Positions 1-6,098 of a stretch of DNA of 6,098 nucleotides are shown here, in pieces; position 1 is the first letter of the stretch; each line of letters starts with the position of its first letter. The notes below the pieces were generated by a model that made no database searches, was not told where the DNA came from, and saw only the letters and a program-made list of their open reading frames with translations. The DNA comes from Candidatus Competibacteraceae bacterium (GTDB taxonomy: Bacteria > Pseudomonadota > Gammaproteobacteria > Competibacterales > Competibacteraceae): positions 1 through 6,098 of the forward strand of contig JAAUQA010000219.1 of assembly GCA_012032855.1 (NCBI GenBank). The letters run 5' to 3'. The position numbers were made by a program, and so were the translations under genes.

Positions 1-1
1 A

Positions 2-1311
2 GCCGTTTCTCGCGATTATCCGGAACGCACCATTCTGATGGGTGAGGAAATCGGCGTTTCGCAGTTCTTGGAAGTGCCTACCGGAGAAGTTGGCCGGCTT
101 GGTCTCAAAGCATGGCACCGGCGCTTCTCATGTTGCGCTATTGGCCAGGGGATTAGGCATTCCGGCAGTATTCGGGGTTAGTGACATGGCATTGGGTCGG
201 CTGCATGGCCGGGAAGTCGTGGTGGACGGGTATTCCGCGCGCGTCTGCGTGCAGCCAAGTCCGACCTTGCGTCAGCATTACCTCAAATTAGCTGCAGAAG
301 AAACGGCGCTTTCTCTCGGGTTACAGGAGTTGCGCGATTTACCGGCGCAGACGCCCCGACGGTCGCTGTATGCAGTTGATGGCCAATTCCGGTTTGTTCG
401 CTGATATTACAGCTGCCAGGGAAAGTGGCGCCGAGGGGATCGGACTGTACCGTTCGGAATTACATTTTTGTTTGCGCAGTTTTTTCCCCAGCGAGGAAGA
501 GCAAACGGCCAACTATATGAGAATTTTGAAGGCTATGGCTCCTCGTCCGGTTATCTTGCGCACCCTGGATGTCGGTGGCGATAAACCGTTACCCTATTTT
601 CCGATTGAGGAACAAAACCCCTTTCTTGGTTGGCGCGGTATTCGCGTCAGCTTGGACCAGCCTGATATTTTTAAGACTCAGTTACGAGCAATTTTGCGGG
701 CAGGGGCGGAATATGCCAATTTGTCCATTTTGTTTCCTATGATCACGGCGGTTAATGAACTGACCGATGCACTGGCCATGTTACACAGCGCATACCAGGA
801 GTTGTTGGAAGATGGCTTGCCCGTGGTAATGCCGCAGGTCGGTATTATGGTCGAGATACCGGCCGCCGTTTATCAGATTGATGCGCTTGCCCGGCGGGTA
901 GATTTTGTTTCCATAGGCAGTAACGATTTGACCCAGTATTTGCTGGCGGTGGATCGCAATAATGATCGGGTCGCCAAACTCTATGACAGTCTTCATCCGG
1001 CTGTTTTACAAGCCATCCAGCATGTTGTAGAGCGTGTGCACAGCTTGGAGCGACCGGTTAGCGTGTGTGGCGAGATGGCTGGTGATCCGGCTGCTGTGCT
1101 CCTGCTGATGGCGATGGGCGTGGATAATTTAAGTATGAGTCTAGGAAATCTGCTTAAGGTGAAATGGGCAATTCGTACTGTCCCTTATCAGCGTGCTCGT
1201 GAATTGCTGGCCGAAGTCATGGTTATGGAGGATGTCGGCCTGATTCGTGAGCGGTTGAATGCCGTGTTGGAAGGGTATGGATTGGGAGGGTTGATAAGAA
1301 TTGGCAATTAA
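2..1311 (+). CDS. ptsP: PtsP, PEP-protein phosphotransferase (enzyme I of the nitrogen PTS), C-terminal part, two frameshifts
   Basis: Enzyme I-Ntr takes phosphate from phosphoenolpyruvate onto a histidine and passes it to NPr (PtsO) and then PtsN in the cytoplasm, a regulatory relay. The N-terminal GAF and HPr-binding parts lie left of the window. Visible are the swivelling phosphohistidine domain (GASHVALLAR, His codon 129-131) and the PEP-binding barrel: GIGLYRSE (Arg codon 451-453), LRTLDVGGDKP, GWRGIRV, the enzyme I signature VSIGSNDLTQ (about 907-936) and VCGEMAGDP (Cys codon 1066-1068). The reading frame changes twice. It runs in frame 2 to base 79, skips A80, continues in frame 3 from 81 to 356, skips one C of the run 354-357, then stays in frame 1 to the TAA at 1309-1311. 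Joined this way the family sequence is continuous (EVP/PEKLAGLVS and TP/DGRCMQLMANSG). All checkable catalytic residues are present, so error is likelier than old decay. I assign PtsP rather than PtsI because the sequence resembles the PtsP branch; the GAF domain that would prove it is not in view. Confidence 0.9.
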
Positions 1312-1326
1312 CCGAAATTAATGAAT

Positions 1327-1342
1327 TAGTATGTTTATACTA
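1327..1342. repeat. AT-rich inverted repeat downstream of ptsP
   Basis: TAGTAT and ATACTA form a perfect 6-bp inverted repeat around a GTTT loop, starting 15 bases after the ptsP stop. It has neither the GC-rich stem nor the T run of an intrinsic terminator, so it may be a weak hairpin, a protein site or chance. The rest of the 158-bp gap 1312-1469 is AT-rich; I see no convincing -35/-10 pair for the following gene. Confidence 0.3.
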
Positions 1343-1457
1343 GGGCGCATTCCTAAAATATTGTTTGTTGCGGGGATTAGCCAAAGCGCGTTGAGTGGTT
1401 GGCCAATAACGATACGACCCGCTAACAACTTAGAACCCTGCAACCTATTATTCATTT

Positions 1458-1463
1458 GGAGAG
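1458..1463 (+). promoter_or_regulatory. Ribosome binding site supporting the GTG start of the phasin gene
   Basis: GGAGAG lies six bases before GTG at 1470-1472. No ATG in that frame gives a complete N-terminus, and the GTG start gives the lysine-rich MAKK opening common in phasins. The Shine-Dalgarno match decides the start. Confidence 0.75.
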
Positions 1464-1469
1464 ATTACC

Positions 1470-2135
1470 GTGGCAAAAAAACAATCCACCTCAAAACAAC
1501 CGCTGGAAGCTGCTGCCGATCAATTTGCGGCTGCCGGTAAAGCCGCATTAGAAAAAGCGCAAGAAGCAGTCGAAAGGGCGCAAGAAGCAGTCGATAAAGT
1601 ACATGAGGAAGGCAGTAAACTGTTGAACTCGCTGGCTAAAGAAGGAGGAAAAGTAAAAGACCAAACGCAAAAGATGGCCGAAGAAATGGTCGATGACTTG
1701 AAAGAAAAAGTAGGCGAAGTGAGAAACAAAGCGGCTGATACGGTTGATAATCTGGAGCAAATTTTTGAAGACCGAGTTTCTCGCGTACTAAAACGGCTAG
1801 GCATTCCCACCAGCGATGATTTTCATTCCATTGCTAAACGCCTTGAGGTGCTCAACGATAGTGTCAAAACCCTGGTCAAAAACGAAGCGGCTCAAGTAAA
1901 GACCCTGTCAAGCGAAACCGACGATTTGCAACAGATAAACGGGATTGGGCCGACTTTGGCGGGAAAATTGTATGCAGAAGGCATCGTCAACTACCGTCAA
2001 GTTGCGCTATGGAATGAGGCTGATATTGAGCGGGTAGAAAACGAGGTTATACACTCGGCTGGTCGTATCACCCGAGATCGCTGGGTAGAACAAGCCAAAG
2101 CCCTGCACGCCAAAAAGTATCATGAGCAGCTATAA
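1470..2135 (+). CDS. Phasin-family (PHA granule-associated type) protein with C-terminal helix-hairpin-helix domain
   Basis: Predicted 221 aa with a GTG start. Phasins coat polyhydroxyalkanoate granules through amphipathic helices. Residues 1-100 are Ala/Lys/Glu/Gln-rich and almost uninterrupted helix, including a doubled heptad AQEAVER/AQEAVDK at about 30-43. Residues 100-135 (EDRVSRVLKRLGIPTSDDF then IAKRLEVLN) resemble the conserved segment of the PhaF/PhaI phasin type (Pfam Phasin), where a RLG(V/I)P(T/S) turn precedes a second helix. Residues 152-211 are a separate domain, INGIGPTLAGKLYAEGI followed by ADIERVE and RITRDRWVEQAKAL. This matches the helix-hairpin-helix module also found as a tail on some ribosomal L21 and NADH dehydrogenase proteins. 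There is no signal peptide, membrane segment or cysteine. The gene is AAA-rich and looks lower in GC than its neighbours. It probably stands alone as a transcript, since a 158-bp gap precedes it and a convergent gene follows. Granule binding is inferred; the HhH part could bind nucleic acid or another protein. Confidence 0.75.
   Translation: MAKKQSTSKQPLEAAADQFAAAGKAALEKAQEAVERAQEAVDKVHEEGSKLLNSLAKEGGKVKDQTQKMAEEMVDDLKEKVGEVRNKAADTVDNLEQIFEDRVSRVLKRLGIPTSDDFHSIAKRLEVLNDSVKTLVKNEAAQVKTLSSETDDLQQINGIGPTLAGKLYAEGIVNYRQVALWNEADIERVENEVIHSAGRITRDRWVEQAKALHAKKYHEQL
1557..1594 (+). repeat. 17-bp direct repeat inside the phasin coding region
   Basis: GCGCAAGAAGCAGTCGA occurs at 1557-1573 and again at 1578-1594, offset by 21 bases, so it encodes two copies of a seven-residue unit (AQEAVE/AQEAVD). 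The near-perfect identity suggests a recent in-frame duplication of one coiled-coil or amphipathic heptad. Confidence 0.85.
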
Positions 2136-2158
2136 GATTGGCTTCTGAAGCCGGTCTT
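2134..2158 (+). terminator. Hairpin overlapping the phasin stop codon, possible terminator
   Basis: AAGATTGGCTTC pairs with GAAGCCGGTCTT (two G-U pairs in RNA) around one T, or more realistically as a 10-bp stem with a five-base loop. It begins within the TAA stop at 2133-2135. No T run follows on the plus strand (AAAGGG comes next), so intrinsic termination is uncertain. It could also protect the 3' end of the mRNA. Confidence 0.4.
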
Positions 2159-2173
2159 AAAGGGATATTGCTA

Positions 2174-2192
2174 TGCCCAGGGAGTTTGGGCA
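2174..2192. repeat. Second small hairpin in the convergent gap
   Basis: TGCCCA and TGGGCA form a 6-bp stem with a seven-base loop between the phasin end and the end of the minus-strand YdcH-type gene. Neither side has a T run. It is compatible with a weak bidirectional transcription boundary between convergent genes. Confidence 0.3.
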
Positions 2193-2202
2193 ACAGGCCC
2201 GG

Positions 2203-2421
2203 TTAGGCGTCAAGGTCGGGAATAAGCTTGCTTTCCAAGCGAGCAATCATGTCTTTCAACCAGAGCTTGCGCTTTTTCAAACGGCGCAGCTGCAGTTGAT
2301 CGACAAAAGCGTCTTGCGTCAAGCGGGTGATGATTATCGTCCAAGTCTCGGTGCTCAATGCGCAATTCACCGAGCCTTGCTTGGTAAGCTTCGAGGGTGT
2401 CTCATCCAACGGTGGGGTCAT
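2203..2421 (-). CDS. YdcH/DUF465-type small protein, probably two compensating frameshifts
   Basis: A small helical cytoplasmic protein of unknown function. The C-terminal half is clear: VDQLQLRRLKKRKLWLKDMI and then a tail ending IPDLDA, the LKKxKLxLKD pattern of the DUF465 family. The upstream half appears in a second frame (about 2401-2336): TLEAYQARLGELRIEHRDLDD, which carries the family's HRxLDD element. The frames join if one A of the pair at 2334-2335 (minus strand) is extra, giving RDLDDIITRL. That second frame has a TGA just upstream at 2402-2404. Returning to the first frame through one missing base near the C run at 2395-2397 yields a start at ATG 2421-2419, a restored length of about 72 aa and normal size for the family. 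An alternative is ATG 2449-2447 with an in-frame TGA. The start is therefore uncertain. It lies 115 bp downstream of argD on the same strand, with its own candidate promoter. Confidence 0.65.
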   Translation of the reverse strand: MTPPLDETPSKLTKQGSVNCALSTETWTIIITRLTQDAFVDQLQLRRLKKRKLWLKDMIARLESKLIPDLDA

Positions 2422-2500
2422 AAGCGTCGTTGCCCTGAGCATGGTTCATAAAAGGTGGCCCGATGAGATTGATTGACTGCCGGGCATTATTTCATCGCTA

Positions 2501-2527
2501 ATGATAGCACGGTTCAGGCAAGGCCAA
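2501..2527 (-). promoter_or_regulatory. Candidate promoter for the YdcH-type gene
   Basis: On the minus strand TGC-TATCAT (2509-2501) is an extended -10 element with five of six bases matching TATAAT. TTGGCC (2527-2522) lies 15 bp upstream as a weak -35. It sits in the gap after argD, so the small gene need not depend on argD transcription. The expected start near 2495 leaves a leader of about 70 bases to ATG 2421. Confidence 0.4.
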
Positions 2528-2536
2528 GGCATTGGT

Positions 2537-4752
<2,216 letters not shown>

Positions 4753-4818
4753 GTTCTCTCGTAGCCACGACGCACCTTCCCGCTCGGGGGAATACGACCC
4801 TAACTGGATGAACGAGTA

Positions 4819-5100
4819 ATGTCCCATATCAATATCCGTCGCCAGCATACGCTGAGTCGCGCCAAGGCCCGAGGCTTGGCTGAAGCCGTTGTCGTCGACC
4901 TCGACGAACGGTTTTCACTGCACCATTACTGGGAGGATGACACGCTGTTTTTCGAACGCTCCGGGGTGAATGGGCGCATGGATATTACGCCTGATGAGAT
5001 CCACATCAACGTTCGCCTGGGATTTTTGTTGCTACCCCTTAAGTCGCGTTTCGAAACAGCGATTCACGATTACTTAGACGAGCTGACCGAGGATTCCTGA
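4819..5100 (+). CDS. Polyhydroxyalkanoic acid system family protein (PHA_gran_rgn type)
   Basis: Predicted 93 aa, intact. The family is a small soluble protein often found near PHA synthesis or granule genes; its biochemical role is not established. Visible marks are the opening SHINIRRQHTLSRAKAR, the central HHYWEDDTLFFERSGVNGRM and the closing VRLGFLLLPLKSRFE followed by YLDEL, the strand-helix pattern of this family (TIGRFAM-type PHA_gran_rgn). There is no signal peptide or membrane segment. The start ATG 4819 has only a weak GAG upstream (4814-4816). It lies 66 bp after ttcA, with no clear promoter in that gap, so readthrough from ttcA is plausible. It converges with the FFLEELY-motif gene with only 23 bp between the stops. 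Together with the phasin-like gene at 1470 it suggests a PHA-accumulating host. Confidence 0.8.
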   Translation: MSHINIRRQHTLSRAKARGLAEAVVVDLDERFSLHHYWEDDTLFFERSGVNGRMDITPDEIHINVRLGFLLLPLKSRFETAIHDYLDELTEDS

Positions 5101-5123
5101 GCACTGAGCCTTCGCCCTGCTAA

Positions 5124-5857
5124 TCAGCTCTGTGTCAAGTCCAGAGGACAGGCGTGGTGATTGTAAATGCGTTCAAGTATTTGCATCTCTCGCCGGGTAA
5201 TGGCTTCCAAGAATGTGTCGGCTTTTCCCATATGCCGAAAGGCGTTAAATCCGGTTTCAATAAATTGCTGTAGCTGTCCGAACCCCGCCAAATGGGCCGG
5301 CCCTTAGCCAGACGCAGAGCGGTATAGATCAGCGGTTTTACCACGATCAGTTCCAGATCCCGACCTAAAATCCCGATCAGCTCTATCTGACGTAGCCGCT
5401 GAGCATAGTTGTCGCAGTGCCGGTAAGCGCGCACATAGACCTCTTCGTTGAGCTGATCTTTGACGGCAAATTCGTCGATTAACACCCGCAACAAGTCGGC
5501 ATCCAATTCGTGCGACAGCACGTTCAACTCGATTGCCATAACCACCGAATGCAAAGCGCCGGCCGGCATGGTGCGGACGATAATCGGATAGGCGCGTTCG
5601 ATATCATGATCGCGGCGGCTGAAATCCCGGTCGCCGTAGAGTTCGTGTAAAAAAAACTCCACTGCCGGCCGGTAACGGGAATTCTGTAACAAATCGGCAT
5701 GGGTTTGTCGGAGGCGCGCTGTTTGCCAATTGCGCAATAACCATTGCGATGCCTGGTCGAATTCACTCTCCCAACGGCGTTGCAGGTGTTGATTACGCTC
5801 TAATTGATAACGCAGGTCTGCTGCAAGGTCTTTTCTAAGTTGTTTTTCAGTGCTCAT
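5124..5857 (-). CDS. FFLEELY-motif protein of unknown function, one frameshift
   Basis: About 244 aa after restoring one base. The family is named for a conserved FFLEELY segment; here it reads FFLHELY (residues 68-74) followed by GDRDFSRRDHD. The rest is helical with no signal peptide, membrane helix or known catalytic motif. The start ATG 5857-5855 (MSTEKQLRKDL) has no clear Shine-Dalgarno; the upstream TTG would lie inside the terminator. The first frame runs to ALRLAKG, then goes off family and would end late at 5135. One missing base in or near GGGCC at about 5294-5303 gives the other frame, PAHLAGFGQLQQFIETGFNA to MGKADTFLEAITRREMQILERIY, ending at TGA 5126-5124. This is compositionally sound and helical, so it is the true C-terminus. 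It lies downstream of fadD on the same strand but beyond a strong terminator. Function is not known. Confidence 0.78.
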
Positions 5858-5876
5858 TGGCGCTATGTGTCTCAAC

Positions 5877-5904
5877 AAAAACAAGGGAGGCTAAGCCTCC
5901 CTTG
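5877..5904 (-). terminator. Strong intrinsic terminator of fadD
   Basis: A perfect inverted repeat at 5882-5904 (CAAGGGAGGCT / AGCCTCCCTTG around one base; in practice a 10-bp GC-rich stem with a three-base loop) is followed on the minus strand by TTTTTG. It lies 22 bases after the fadD stop and 24 bases before the FFLEELY gene start, so it should separate the two transcripts. Confidence 0.9.
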
Positions 5905-5926
5905 ACATACAACAGGTAAAGTCAGA

Positions 5927-6098
5927 TTAACGCAGTTCGCGCCGCAGAATCTTACCGACATTGGTTTTCGGTAATTCTTCGCGGAATTCGACATGCTTGG
6001 GGATTTTATAGCCGGTCAATTCCTTTTTGCAGTAGTCGTGAATATCAGCCTCACTTGCTCCTTGTCTCTTTGCCTCAGCGACGTCTTGAGCTGTCACT
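5927..6098 (-). CDS. fadD: FadD, long-chain fatty acid-CoA ligase, C-terminal end only
   Basis: Only the last 57 residues are in the window; the 5' part lies to the right. FadD activates fatty acids to acyl-CoA with ATP through an acyl-adenylate, usually at the inner membrane face. The visible part is the small C-terminal lid domain: [20 protein letters not shown] then [14 protein letters not shown] and TAA at 5929-5927. The lysine in [10 protein letters not shown] is the conserved catalytic lysine of adenylate-forming enzymes. The tail stops right after RRELR, shorter than the E. coli protein, which continues about 13 residues. The stretch [19 protein letters not shown] before it looks slightly longer than usual. 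Another acyl-CoA synthetase cannot be ruled out from this fragment, but the match to FadD is close. Confidence 0.85.
   Translation of the reverse strand, partial: VTAQDVAEAKRQGASEADIHDYCKKELTGYKIPKHVEFREELPKTNVGKILRRELR

Noticed and set aside
42..404. Stand-alone 120-residue gene at the left edge
   Set aside because: Its first 13 or so codons and last few are frame noise; the middle is the phosphohistidine domain of PtsP displaced by two one-base insertions.
1312..1469. Small RNA or riboswitch in the ptsP-phasin gap
   Set aside because: Only a short AT-rich hairpin is visible; there is no conserved aptamer pattern, promoter or terminator to support an RNA gene.
1331..1540. Short plus-strand ORF before the phasin gene
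   Set aside because: No ribosome binding site, unlike any family I know, and overlaps the well-supported phasin start in another frame.
1520..1810. Minus-strand Ser/Phe-rich ORFs opposite the phasin gene
   Set aside because: They are antisense shadows of a lysine- and glutamate-rich coding sequence, with composition typical of such shadows.
2173..2451. Plus-strand 92-residue ORF
   Set aside because: It is antisense to the YdcH-type gene, has no recognisable motif and no Shine-Dalgarno.
4955..5123. Terminator between the convergent PHA-system and FFLEELY genes
   Set aside because: The 23-bp gap contains no stem of useful length and no T run on either strand.

Overview
The window reads as ordinary chromosomal DNA of a gammaproteobacterium. 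TtcA, ArgD, PtsP, FadD and the FFLEELY-motif protein all look gammaproteobacterial by recalled family patterns. Two proteins of polyhydroxyalkanoate (PHA) granule type suggest a carbon-storing organism. Base composition looks near 50% GC by eye. I cannot assign an order; a methanotroph-like or sulfur-oxidiser-like lineage is possible but untested.

Layout, left to right. Bases 2-1311 (+) hold the C-terminal part of PtsP, enzyme I of the nitrogen PTS, read through two one-base insertions. Bases 1470-2135 (+) hold a phasin-like protein with a helix-hairpin-helix tail. A gap with hairpins separates it from a small minus-strand YdcH/DUF465-type gene (2203-2421), which is itself frameshifted. Upstream of that on the same strand is argD (2537-3759, -), with one missing base. 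Divergent from argD with only 42 bp between is ttcA (3802-4752, +), followed by a PHA-system family protein (4819-5100, +). Convergent to it is an FFLEELY-motif gene (5124-5857, -), again with one missing base. A strong minus-strand terminator (5877-5904) separates that gene from the end of fadD (5927-6098, -).

Functionally the window mixes nitrogen/carbon signalling (PtsP), arginine metabolism (ArgD), tRNA thiolation (TtcA), fatty-acid activation (FadD) and two proteins linked to PHA granules. There is no PHA synthase, mobile element, CRISPR array, toxin-antitoxin pair, defence gene or RNA gene here.

The most striking property is damage. Four of the eight genes carry five or six single-base indels, mostly in short homopolymer runs, while the catalytic residues that can be checked are intact. 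I read this mainly as sequencing or assembly error; recent gene decay is the alternative. I did not find a convincing new biological system. The most unusual architecture is the phasin-HhH fusion.
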